Origin: Mucilaginibacter sp. OK098
Lineage (GTDB): Bacteria > Bacteroidota > Bacteroidia > Sphingobacteriales > Sphingobacteriaceae
Length of the DNA: 64,000 nt
Reading direction: 5' to 3'
Assembly: GCF_900142915.1 (NCBI RefSeq)
Contig: NZ_FRCM01000004.1
Span: forward strand, 469,641-533,640
Under the pieces are notes generated by a model. It was not told the origin of the DNA. It worked only from the letters and a program-made list of their open reading frames with translations, and made no database searches. Of this stretch, positions 50,957-60,623 are shown one piece after another. The number at the start of each line of letters is the position of its first letter. The stretch's first letter is position 1. The translations under genes and the position numbers were made by a program.

Positions 50957-53900
50957 TTAATTTAGTAAAATATTTCTTACGTGTCCATAGCTATCAGTTA
51001 TTGTAACCGACTGCATTGTTTGATCAGTATTAAAGAACCGCCCGGATTGTGACAAAAATGAGGTTCCATTATAAAACTCTTCTTTCCCGGTTTTGCCATT
51101 TTTATATTTTATTGTGGCAAACATATCCAGAGGCTTTAGTGCAATTGTGTGAACGCCCCTTTTCAATTCAAATACTTTCATTACATCCTTGTTTTGGGAA
51201 GCGGCAATCAAATATCCCCCTTTTGCGCTCCTTAGCTTCACCAATGCTTTTCCATCCCCTGGAATGTACAACCCGCTTTGCAGGATTGATAATGGTTTAA
51301 AGTTCCCTTTCCCATCGCCTTTTAAAATTAAGCCATTAAAAGCGTCATATCTCCCTGTTGAAACTTCGGTACCATAATCATTTCCGCTAATTGCCACATC
51401 AAGGTTTCCATCGCCATCAAAATCATCCACTACCATACCGTTAAGCTGCGACACTTGCGCCTCAATAGGTAAAGGGATCATGGTAAATTTACCATTACCA
51501 TTATTTTGCAAATAGCATGACTGCAGTATATTAGCTTTTAACCTTACTGCGCCTTTACGCATTTCGGGTGTAATTACAGAATCCATTGTTGCAACAGCAA
51601 ATGATTTATAATTCTGAAATTTAACCCGCATACCAATCATTTGCTTCACAATGTCATCACGGGTTTGAGCAGGGAATTCTTTCAGTTCTCCATCCTGATC
51701 TTTCAGAAAAACAGACGGGAATGCATCATAGCTGCCGTTATTATCAAAATCTTTAGCTGTAATATAAACCGGATATTTATCAGTTGCCTTATAAAAGGTA
51801 TTTAAACCTGTGTTGCCAACTATATAATCAATTTTACCATCGTGATTAAAATCGCCGGCCACTATCGTATTCCACCACCCTAATTTATTGCCGATCCCTG
51901 TGTTAGCAGTTACATTTTTAAATACGCCATGGTCGTTTTTTAAAAATGTTACAGGCATCCATTCTCCGGTAAGTACCAGGTCAGGCCAACCATCATTATC
52001 AAAATCCGTAAAAATGGCATCGCAAACCAAGCCTATATTTTTTAAATCTTTAGCTACTGTAGCAGTAACATCAGTAAACTTAATATGCCCATCTTTACTG
52101 TCATTACGCAATATCATGCTCGAAACAGGTTTTGGATACCTCCACGGTTCAACCCTGCCTGATACAAACAGGTCAAGTTTCCCATCCTTGTTATAATCAA
52201 TTGCCTTTACGCATAACTTGCTTGTAAAGTTTTTAGGCAATGCATCTTCCTGCAATTTAAAATTGCCTTTACCATCATTTATATAAATTCTATCCTGGTA
52301 AAAAGGTGATCCGGATTGCTTTTCATACCCTCCGCTGGCTACATAAAGATCAAGGTCGCCATCACCATCTGCATCAAATAGCAATAAGCCCTCATCTTTA
52401 AAATTTTCAGTAATATTTTTTCGCACAGCGGGTGCCAGATCACGCTGAATAAACTTACCGTTAGCCTGCTGTAACAGCAATTGAGCCGGATAATTTGATG
52501 TGCCGCCAACCACCATATCATCATAACCGTTACCATCAATATCACCTACCGCCACAGCCGGTGTATATTGCGATAGTTTGTGAGGTAATAGCTTTTGTAT
52601 GTTAAAATCGGCCAGGTCATCCTCAATATGTTTATAGGTGACCCCTACAGCTTTGGTTACCTCGCGAAATAACGATTTGTTATTTATTACAGGCAGGTTA
52701 AACGTATAGTTTTCATGCGCATTTGCAATGTTAACCTTAAGTAACTGGTTGGCTTTAACACTTTTAATTGTTTGTTTTTCACCATTTTGCCATCTTATAA
52801 CAACCGAATCGAGCAATGAATTAGGGCCTAATCCAAAGTGAGCTATATTTTGTATTGTTGACAGGTACCCTCTGAAAGGGGTGTTTTCATATACCTGGTG
52901 CTTACCATGATCATAATAAATATCGGCCCAGGCGCCAATTCCATTTTTATTTTGTGAGCCGCCCTGAAATTGTACCTGCAAATAATTACTGTTTTTTTTA
53001 TCAGTTTCGCGCGAAGTATTTTTATATATAAATACCTCATCGTCAATATTGTTGATCACCATATCCATATCGCCGTCATTATCCAGATCAGCATATGCTG
53101 CACCGTTTGAAAATGAAGGCTCGCCTAATCCCCAGCTTTTGGTTACATCTGCAAATTCAAGATTACCGCCGTTTTTAAAAGCATAGTTAGGGATCTTAAC
53201 CGTCGGGATCTGATCAAGTATTTGTTTTTTGCTTGCAATTAAATAGGCCTCGGCCCTGAATGTGGTAAAATCATGATCGGTTACATCGCGCGGATAGCCA
53301 TTGGTTATCACAATATCACGATAGCCGTCATTATCAAAATCGGTAATCAGGGGGCACCAGCTCCAATCTGTTTGTGCCGTGCCACTTAAAAAGGAAGTTT
53401 CACTAAAAGCCGGCGCACCAATCGAATCATTCTGACCTACTCTCGGGCCCTGGTTAATTTGTAAATTATTACGGTTATATTGATACTGATAGCCATAATA
53501 ATCAAAGTTTTGATAAACCTGGTAAGCATTTGAGCTCATAAACATTTTACGCCTGTAATTATCCTCAGGGCTCATATCCAGCTCAAAAACATCTGCAAGG
53601 CCATCATTATTAATATCTTCAATATCCTGGCCCATGGCACTGGTGGCAGTATGTTTAAAATATTCGCGTGTTTTGTCAGTAAATGTTCCGTCGTGGTTAT
53701 TAATGTATAGTATATTACTGCCTAAAAAATCATTTGTAACATAAATATCCTTCCAGCCATCACGGTTAATATCAACAATACTTGCTGCATGGCCATATCC
53801 TTCAATTAAAATCCCGGCTTGTTTTGAAACATTGTGATAAACGCCATGCTTCAAAACAGGGTCCCAGTCATTACGGTATAGCCTGCCTGTACTTCTTTTT

Positions 53901-54535
53901 GATCCATCCTTAACAATAGGCCTGAAACTGCTTGTATTTTCGTTTGATTGTGCCTCGTTTACTGTTAAGTACATATCAAGGTCGCCATCATTATCATAAT
54001 CAAAAAATGAGGCCATTGTTGAGTGTACGTTTATATCAAGGCCGTATTCTTTTGCCATTTCTTTAAAATGAGGCACACCATTTTTATCAATCCCCTGGTT
54101 TACATATAACAGGTTGCGCCGTTTAACCGAATCGTTTAGCAGGGTATAGCAAACGTAAATATCCATTAAGCCATCATTGTTAATATCAACAACAGCCACT
54201 CCCCTGCCCCATCCGCCAGAGCCGGCTACACCGGCTTCTTTGGTAACATCATCAAACTTCATGTCGCCCTTATTAAGGTACAACTTGTTTGAAACAGCAT
54301 TTCCTACCAGGTAAATATCCTGTAGCCCGTCATTATTAAAATCGCCAATGCCAACCCCGCCTCCGTTATAAATATTTAATTTATCTAGAGGGTTTATGGT
54401 ATCTGATTCAATAATTGTATTACTGAAATGTACACCTGAATGCGAAGAGGAGATCTTTTCAAATAAAGTGTGTTGTTTACATGAAAATAACAACACAGGT
54501 AAGCAGCAGAAAAAAAAGCAACGAAGAAGTCTCAT
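50957..54535 (-). CDS. Large FG-GAP/VCBS lipoprotein with ASPIC/UnbV domain
   Basis: A 1192-aa lipoprotein (lipobox VLLFSC, Cys about 19). More than ten DxNxDGxxD-type loops (DFNNDGLQD, DINNDGLMD, DINRDGWKD, DFDNDGYRD, DLDNDGDMD, DIDGNGYDD, DADGDGDLD and others) make two propeller-like arrays, separated near the middle by an ASPIC/UnbV segment (GIGAWADIYYDHGKHQV, then DSVVIRWQNGEKQ). This architecture (CRTAC1-like) is a surface-exposed calcium-stabilised scaffold. It follows the SusD gene by 80 bp, in the position usually held by a surface glycan-binding or degrading lipoprotein. A direct enzymatic role is not visible. Confidence 0.85.
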   Translation of the reverse strand: MRLLRCFFFCCLPVLLFSCKQHTLFEKISSSHSGVHFSNTIIESDTINPLDKLNIYNGGGVGIGDFNNDGLQDIYLVGNAVSNKLYLNKGDMKFDDVTKEAGVAGSGGWGRGVAVVDINNDGLMDIYVCYTLLNDSVKRRNLLYVNQGIDKNGVPHFKEMAKEYGLDINVHSTMASFFDYDNDGDLDMYLTVNEAQSNENTSSFRPIVKDGSKRSTGRLYRNDWDPVLKHGVYHNVSKQAGILIEGYGHAASIVDINRDGWKDIYVTNDFLGSNILYINNHDGTFTDKTREYFKHTATSAMGQDIEDINNDGLADVFELDMSPEDNYRRKMFMSSNAYQVYQNFDYYGYQYQYNRNNLQINQGPRVGQNDSIGAPAFSETSFLSGTAQTDWSWCPLITDFDNDGYRDIVITNGYPRDVTDHDFTTFRAEAYLIASKKQILDQIPTVKIPNYAFKNGGNLEFADVTKSWGLGEPSFSNGAAYADLDNDGDMDMVINNIDDEVFIYKNTSRETDKKNSNYLQVQFQGGSQNKNGIGAWADIYYDHGKHQVYENTPFRGYLSTIQNIAHFGLGPNSLLDSVVIRWQNGEKQTIKSVKANQLLKVNIANAHENYTFNLPVINNKSLFREVTKAVGVTYKHIEDDLADFNIQKLLPHKLSQYTPAVAVGDIDGNGYDDMVVGGTSNYPAQLLLQQANGKFIQRDLAPAVRKNITENFKDEGLLLFDADGDGDLDLYVASGGYEKQSGSPFYQDRIYINDGKGNFKLQEDALPKNFTSKLCVKAIDYNKDGKLDLFVSGRVEPWRYPKPVSSMILRNDSKDGHIKFTDVTATVAKDLKNIGLVCDAIFTDFDNDGWPDLVLTGEWMPVTFLKNDHGVFKNVTANTGIGNKLGWWNTIVAGDFNHDGKIDYIVGNTGLNTFYKATDKYPVYITAKDFDNNGSYDAFPSVFLKDQDGELKEFPAQTRDDIVKQMIGMRVKFQNYKSFAVATMDSVITPEMRKGAVRLKANILQSCYLQNNGNGKFTMIPLPIEAQVSQLNGMVVDDFDGDGNLDVAISGNDYGTEVSTGRYDAFNGLILKGDGKGNFKPLSILQSGLYIPGDGKALVKLRSAKGGYLIAASQNKDVMKVFELKRGVHTIALKPLDMFATIKYKNGKTGKEEFYNGTSFLSQSGRFFNTDQTMQSVTITDSYGHVRNILLN

Positions 54536-54615
54536 TTTTAAATTTACGCTAATGTATAAAATAAAAAAGAGGTGAAGATAAATATCTCCCCCTCTTTTTT
54601 AAGCTAAATTAACAA

Positions 54616-56460
54616 TTAATAATTTGGGTTCTGTTTTAATTTCCCGCCTTCAATGTCTACCTGGCTTTGTGGTAAAGGATAAACCTCGTCCCTGCCTGCA
54701 GTGAATTTTGCAGCGCCAAGGGTCGGATTTGCAATACGATTATCGGCCTTATAATAAGCATTCATTACACCGGCCATATACCCCGTACCTTGTTTACCGC
54801 CAAACCTTCCGTCCATGCGTTGCAAATCAAAGAAACGTTGGCCTTCCATACCAAACTCTAATTGCCTTTCTATCATTAAGGCCCCAAGCGCATAAGCCTG
54901 GCCATTGGCAGCAAACTGCCCTGTATACAAACCTACTTTATAATTAGCGGCAGGGGTGTTAGTAAACCCTTTTGATGGATCTGAATTGTCCACAAAAGTA
55001 TGTACCCAGTTGGATGGAAGAGCAGCTCTTGACCTTACCGCATTCACATCAGCTTCTGCCAGTGCCAAATTTGGAGCAGTTCCAAGTATATAGCATTCAG
55101 CACGCCATAAATATATGTCGGCAAACCTGATGATATTATAATTATTGGCAACGCCCTGGCTGCCAGCCCAACCAGCCTGAGTATCGGTGGTTGAAGCTTG
55201 AGCCGAATGATAAAATACATTTTTTATCGGCACATACGGAACCAGGTCACCGCGTGTCCATGGTTCACCACCACCTAAACCCCAGTCAAGGTACGGGATA
55301 CCCCTGCGGCCCACTGTCCAGTCAAGGCGTGAATCTACAGCTTCTGCAGTAGGTGTATAAGCAGTACCAGCGCCAACCCCATGATCATTACCAAGATTCA
55401 CGTCATCATACTTAGGAAATCCTGTAGCGCCATCAATCTGGAACATAGGTAAACCATTGGCATCAACTTTAAACGCGTTGGCTAAGTGGTATGAAGGTGT
55501 ATAAAACCCGCAGCATCCTGAATAGGTACCGCCTCCAGGAAAATTCAACACATCGCCTGCATCGTCATTTTGGCCGTTTGAGCCGTCAGCTACAGTCATT
55601 TGTGCAGCAAATACTGATTCGGGACCATTTTTGGTTAAAGCGTTAAAGTTATTAGCGTAAGGCTCTAAAGCATAGTGGGCGCCGCTTGCTGTTGTACCGT
55701 TATTAATACAGTCAGTCAGTAAAGGTAAAGCTTTGTCATATTGATGATCAAATATATATGCTTTTGCCAAAAATGCTTCGGCAGCATAATAATTGGCACG
55801 ACCTGCCTGTGGCTGGGTTTTCGGCAATTTGGTCATCGCAGCGGCAAAGTCAGCCTCAATTTTATCCCATATGGGTGCACCGTTACCTACGCTGAGATTA
55901 CCTGCTGCATAGGTAACTGTTTCGTCCACATAGGGTACATTCTGCCATACTTTAGCAAGCTCAAAATGATAAACGCCGCGTAAAAAGCGTGCTTCAGCAA
56001 TAGCAGCCTGACCAGCAGCATCCGTCAAAGAACCATCTTTAACTAATGGCACTTCCTGGATCACATTATTGGCCCGCACAATACCCGCGTAGCATACCTG
56101 CCACTTAGAGCCAAGGTATCCATCCGTTGGATTAATACTAACATGCTGTTCTATAGCTGTTAACCCTTCATCTCTCTGGTCACCGGTGCTTGAACCTTTA
56201 TAGGAATCATCTGAACCAACCCCACCCCAGCTCCAATTGCTGATGCCAGAGGCAAAAGCTGAACCAGGCTGGCCTTGATAATACCCATCTAATAATGAAT
56301 AAGCCCCTATCAATAAACCATCTACACCGGCCTTATTGGCAAGCGTAGGACCTGCGAGGACCCCAGCGGGAGTCTGATTCAATATCTTCTTACACGAATT
56401 TATCGTTGTAAGAAAGATTATTGCACCTAAGGCAATTAATTTAAAACTAAATTTTTTCAT
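54616..56460 (-). CDS. SusD/RagB-family substrate-binding lipoprotein
   Basis: A 614-aa SusD-like protein: lipobox TINSC (Cys about 23), N-terminal TPR-like helices (FLRGVYHFELAKVWQNVPYVDE) and the C-terminal SusD signature (RQLEFGMEGQRFFDLQRMDG and YPLPQSQVDIEGGKLKQNPNY). It caps the SusC pore and binds the substrate at the cell surface. It follows SusC by 18 bp, and large insertions (about 300-420) presumably define the ligand pocket. The ligand is unknown. Confidence 0.95.
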   Translation of the reverse strand: MKKFSFKLIALGAIIFLTTINSCKKILNQTPAGVLAGPTLANKAGVDGLLIGAYSLLDGYYQGQPGSAFASGISNWSWGGVGSDDSYKGSSTGDQRDEGLTAIEQHVSINPTDGYLGSKWQVCYAGIVRANNVIQEVPLVKDGSLTDAAGQAAIAEARFLRGVYHFELAKVWQNVPYVDETVTYAAGNLSVGNGAPIWDKIEADFAAAMTKLPKTQPQAGRANYYAAEAFLAKAYIFDHQYDKALPLLTDCINNGTTASGAHYALEPYANNFNALTKNGPESVFAAQMTVADGSNGQNDDAGDVLNFPGGGTYSGCCGFYTPSYHLANAFKVDANGLPMFQIDGATGFPKYDDVNLGNDHGVGAGTAYTPTAEAVDSRLDWTVGRRGIPYLDWGLGGGEPWTRGDLVPYVPIKNVFYHSAQASTTDTQAGWAGSQGVANNYNIIRFADIYLWRAECYILGTAPNLALAEADVNAVRSRAALPSNWVHTFVDNSDPSKGFTNTPAANYKVGLYTGQFAANGQAYALGALMIERQLEFGMEGQRFFDLQRMDGRFGGKQGTGYMAGVMNAYYKADNRIANPTLGAAKFTAGRDEVYPLPQSQVDIEGGKLKQNPNY

Positions 56461-56478
56461 AACAATATATTTTTAATA

Positions 56479-59400
56479 TTAAAATGTCATATTAACACCT
56501 ACTAAATACGTTCTTTGGTTGTTAGGATACGCGCCATAGTCAACCCCAAAAGATGCGCTTTGCTGAGGAGTGGCGCTACCACTCTGGTTAAGGTTACTAA
56601 CCGATGGAACTAACTCAGGATCTAAGCCGCTATACTTGGTGATGGTAAACAGGTTGGTAGCCTGAACATACACATGCAGTTTACTTACTCCAACCGATTT
56701 TAACAGGCCCGGATCAAAATTGTAACCAAGCTGTGCAACGCGGCATTTCAAAAATGAGCCGCTTTCAATATAAAAAGTACTTGGAATTGTTGTACCTAAT
56801 GATTGGCTAACAGTTAAAGCTGACTGCGTTGCACCAGGGTTGGTAACTACACCATTTACAACAGTTGCCGATTTGGTCAACAGGTCAAGATCCTTGCCGC
56901 CAGGGAAAGCGCCATAAGTATCTGTCCAGTATTTTACGTAGTTAAAATCCTTATTACCGTATGAACCATATAACACCATAGAAAAGTCGAAGCCTTTATA
57001 ACTGGCATTCAGGTTAACACCGTAAGTAAAATCAGGATTTGGGTTACCAATAAAGGTGCGGTCATCAGCTGTGATCTTTCCATCACCACTTAGATCCTTG
57101 TAAATGTATGCGCCTGGAGCAGCACCCGAATAACTTGGAACACCAGAAACCAGTTTCCCATTACTGTCATAAGTACCAACTTGTGAAGCGTTTTGATAAA
57201 TACCCTGTATCTGGTAACCGTAGAATGAGCCTATAGGCATCCCTACCTTCTCTCTTACAAAGCTACCTATACGTGTACCGTTTGATACATCAAAGTAATT
57301 TGGTGCAACCAGCTTAGTAATTTTGTTTTTGTACGCAGTAACGTTTGCCCCAATGCTAAACTTGAAATCCTGGCTAATGGCAGTATGGAACGTTGCCGAA
57401 AAATCGATACCAGTATTCTGCACGTCACCCACATTTACTGTTGGGGGGCTTGCAGCGCCAGCAGTTGCAGGCAGCGATAGCGGGAACAATAAACCGCTGA
57501 TAGATTTTTTATAATATTCAAGATTCAGATCCAGGTGATTAAACAAGGAGGCGTCAATACCAATGTTAAGTATCTTATCAGTCTCCCAGGTAGTTTTAGG
57601 GTTACCGATACTGGTTTGTGCGTAACCTGTGGTAGTTGTATTTAAACCACCATTAATACCGTATGCAGTGCTGCCAAAGCCATAGTTATACGTATCTACA
57701 GAATTTGTACCGCGGATATTTGCATTGCTACCGGTAGAGCCATAACTGCCGCGCAGTTTAAGTTCATTGATCCAGCTAACACCTTTCAGGAAGTCTTCCT
57801 GAGAGATCCGCCATCCTAAAGACACAGAAGGGAAAGTACCATATTGGCGACCAGGATAAAAGGATGAAAATCCATCGCGGCGTACAGTTGCACCAAACAG
57901 ATATCTATCATTGTAGCTATAATCTACACGGGCAAATATTGACTGGGTACCTGTAGGCTGGTAAAGGAATGTACCATTACCGCCGCCGTTTAAAGCTATT
58001 GATGTAGGCTTAGTTGTAGCTGCAACCGTTAGGAAATTAGGATCAAGTGTAACAAAGTTTGATGCTGCCACCCCCAACTGCTGTCCACCGCTTTTTTTAA
58101 TTTCATAGCCAGCAAAAGCGCTGATATTATGTTTTCCGAATGTCTGTTTATAACTCAAACTATTAGTATAGTTGAAATTATAATAATATTGAGCAACTTC
58201 TGCATAGGTATTATCATTGGCGTGCGGCTCATAATTTTCATATGGGTTGTAGCCTGTGAAATAATAAAAAGTATTACCTGCATTTCCACCAAAAGCAGTA
58301 CGGGCAGTAAAGTATTTCAAAAAGTCAGCTTCTGCAAAAAGAGTTCCCTGCATGTTCCAGGTTTTAGCCCTGTCATTTTTGGTTCTTTCCTGCTGTGCAA
58401 GAGGATTGGCTCCGTTACCCAGGGGTTCGCCGGCAGGGCCATCATAACCACCACCATAATTACCTTTTATATCATGAGCAGGGATAAGCGGCATTTCGCG
58501 ATATGTGTTTGAAATACTACCTCCTTCCTGCTGTTGATTGAAGGAGCTGCCGCCATTGTTCTCGCGGTAAAATACATAGCCATTTTCACCAAAACGAAGA
58601 TGATTATTCAGCAAGCTATAAGTGTTATTAACACGTGCCTGGTAACGTTTTTCAAAAGTTTCTATTAAAGTACCTTGTTGGTTGAGGTACTGCAATGAAT
58701 ACAAGAAGGTATTTTTATCATTGCCGCCGCTTGCGGTAATAGTATGGCTTTGCTCAGGCGCATGTTTGAAAATTTGATGGAACCAATCGGTACCTGCCTG
58801 GTTAAATTTTTGTACCAGGTAATCATTAGCGGGATTTAAAGCATCGAAAAAATAACCTTTTTCAATTGCAGGATCATTGGTAACACCAGCTGTACCAAAG
58901 GTTGAATAATTCGCCCCGCCATGATAACCGTAAACAGGAAGTGTTCCTGCACCACCGGGATAAAGTTTTTCTGACGATCCGTCATTGGCATCAAAAGCCA
59001 ATTGTGATTGTTGTGACGGGTTCATCAAATGCCAGACGTTTCCCCCGGGAGGCACCTGATCACCATAATAAGCATCATAGCTAAGTGAGGTTTTGCCCGC
59101 CTTACCTTTTTTGGTAGTAACCACAATTACCCCGTTACCGCCTGATACACCATAAATGGCTGCCGAACCTGCATCCTTCAATACACTGATACTTTCTATA
59201 TCGCTCGGATTTACCTGTGACATATTGCTGGTTTGTACACCATCAACAACAAACAGAGGTGTACTATTACCAAAGTTGGTGATACCTCTAATAAATACTG
59301 TGCTTGAAGCGCCTGGTGCACCCTGGTTAATTACCGTAACACCCGAAGCCTGCCCTTGCAGCAATTGCTCTGAGGTGGTAACAGGGATCTTTCTGGCATC

Positions 59401-59799
59401 ATTGATAGCCACCGTTGCTACAGCACCGGTGATATCCTTTTTAACCTGGGTTTGGTAACCTGTAACAACCACCTCGTTGAGCGAGTTGGTAACAGGCGTA
59501 AGAACAATAGTGAGATACTGGTCACCTTGAACGGTTACCTCTCTTGTTTGGTAAGTAAGATAACTTACGACAAGCACATTACCTGGACTTAATGAGAGAC
59601 TGAACTCGCCATTAACATCTGTTACAGCGCCCAGGTTGGTGCCTTTTATCCGTAAGGATGCACCTACTACAGGTTGTTTGTCATCGCCGCCGATAACTTT
59701 ACCCGAGTGTTTTGTTTGGGCTGTAACTACCAATGAAGAAACTATGCAGCATAACAGCAGGCATAGTGCTCTTCCTTTTAGGAGTAAACTTTTAAACAT
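56479..59799 (-). CDS. SusC/RagA-family TonB-linked outer-membrane transporter
   Basis: A 1106-aa SusC: signal peptide (cleavage VTAQ, about 28), carboxypeptidase-regulatory-like domain (HSGKVIGGDDKQPVVGASL), SusC box SLNEVVVTGYQTQVKK, plug domain (LFVVDGVQ, GSAAIYG), then a 22-strand barrel with a C-terminal aromatic strand (YLVGVNMTF). It imports the substrate captured by SusD using TonB energy. It begins the operon; no anti-sigma/ECF pair is adjacent, so control probably comes from elsewhere (see the NUDIX regulator). Confidence 0.95.
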   Translation of the reverse strand: MFKSLLLKGRALCLLLCCIVSSLVVTAQTKHSGKVIGGDDKQPVVGASLRIKGTNLGAVTDVNGEFSLSLSPGNVLVVSYLTYQTREVTVQGDQYLTIVLTPVTNSLNEVVVTGYQTQVKKDITGAVATVAINDARKIPVTTSEQLLQGQASGVTVINQGAPGASSTVFIRGITNFGNSTPLFVVDGVQTSNMSQVNPSDIESISVLKDAGSAAIYGVSGGNGVIVVTTKKGKAGKTSLSYDAYYGDQVPPGGNVWHLMNPSQQSQLAFDANDGSSEKLYPGGAGTLPVYGYHGGANYSTFGTAGVTNDPAIEKGYFFDALNPANDYLVQKFNQAGTDWFHQIFKHAPEQSHTITASGGNDKNTFLYSLQYLNQQGTLIETFEKRYQARVNNTYSLLNNHLRFGENGYVFYRENNGGSSFNQQQEGGSISNTYREMPLIPAHDIKGNYGGGYDGPAGEPLGNGANPLAQQERTKNDRAKTWNMQGTLFAEADFLKYFTARTAFGGNAGNTFYYFTGYNPYENYEPHANDNTYAEVAQYYYNFNYTNSLSYKQTFGKHNISAFAGYEIKKSGGQQLGVAASNFVTLDPNFLTVAATTKPTSIALNGGGNGTFLYQPTGTQSIFARVDYSYNDRYLFGATVRRDGFSSFYPGRQYGTFPSVSLGWRISQEDFLKGVSWINELKLRGSYGSTGSNANIRGTNSVDTYNYGFGSTAYGINGGLNTTTTGYAQTSIGNPKTTWETDKILNIGIDASLFNHLDLNLEYYKKSISGLLFPLSLPATAGAASPPTVNVGDVQNTGIDFSATFHTAISQDFKFSIGANVTAYKNKITKLVAPNYFDVSNGTRIGSFVREKVGMPIGSFYGYQIQGIYQNASQVGTYDSNGKLVSGVPSYSGAAPGAYIYKDLSGDGKITADDRTFIGNPNPDFTYGVNLNASYKGFDFSMVLYGSYGNKDFNYVKYWTDTYGAFPGGKDLDLLTKSATVVNGVVTNPGATQSALTVSQSLGTTIPSTFYIESGSFLKCRVAQLGYNFDPGLLKSVGVSKLHVYVQATNLFTITKYSGLDPELVPSVSNLNQSGSATPQQSASFGVDYGAYPNNQRTYLVGVNMTF

Positions 59800-60524
59800 G
59801 AGATTGAGATTTAGTTGATTAATTTATTTGATTTAAGATTTTTGTTCGATTATGGTTTTAAGACGGCGCCCGGGCATTAGCTGGGGCAAAAACGATTTGC
59901 CTATGGCCCTGGTGAGATAAGGCCGCGTTGGTGTGATTACAAAAAAGGATAAAATGTAAAAGTTTTATCATGTAAAGTACTTAATAAATATAAAAACTTA
60001 TTGCTACTCAAATTCCCGATGCCTAATAAAAAGCATGTGCATCAGGTTTAATAAATGTTATATTAATATCAGGTTTTGTGTAATTGTTCGGTAATACAAA
60101 AAATTACATTGGCATTGATACTAATGTAAACAGAGTGTACTGTTTACACAAGTGACTTAATAAGAATTACAAATTAATTATTTTTACAGGCGTGTTTAAA
60201 ACAATACTAATACTTATAGAATATTTATGTTAACAAATTATTAATAAAATGACTATTATATTACTAAATCAGAAATGTAACAACTCCGTTATACAAGCTA
60301 ATTATTTAATTATAAACCACTTTAAGCTTCCGCGAATGCTTAAATCATCATTTAGCTTATGTTTTTAATGATAAAATACACCAATAATATGCCCAATACA
60401 ACCATATTTATGATGTTAAAATTTCATCACCTTTTGTTAAAAATGTCACTATAACACTTATTTTGAGGGTTTTTTAAATTTTGAAACTTATTTTTTCATT
60501 AAAATAATACCAGGTTAGTAACAA
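59800..60524. promoter_or_regulatory. Upstream region of the SusC operon with operator-like palindrome
   Basis: About 725 bp of AT-rich, gene-free DNA. It contains the perfect palindrome TGTAAACAG-N6-CTGTTTACA at 60125-60148, overlapping the GTGTA-N5-TACAC at 60135-60149 that is shared with the NUDIX promoter. The site is some 335 bp from the SusC start, so the mRNA leader would be long. No close match to TAnnTTTG was found on the minus strand. Confidence 0.5.
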
Positions 60525-60565
60525 AAAAAAGCGCTCCATTTTTGTTATGGAACGCTTTTTTATTA
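60525..60565 (-). terminator. Bidirectional-looking terminator after the GH3 gene
   Basis: AAAAAAGCGCTCCAT and ATGGAACGCTTTTTT pair with one mismatch around a 7-nt loop, with A- and T-runs at the two ends, so a U-tract follows on the minus strand. It separates the GH3 gene from the SusC upstream region. Confidence 0.8.
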
Positions 60566-60623
60566 TTGGTAAATTTTAACCTTGATTATCCTTAATATAC
60601 CAAATCGCGGATAATTTATTCCA

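Noticed and set aside
60125..60148. TGTAAACAG-N6-CTGTTTACA as a CRP/FNR-like site
   Set aside because: The half-sites do not match TGTGA or TTGAT; the smaller GTGTA-N5-TACAC inside it is better supported by the second copy at the NUDIX promoter.
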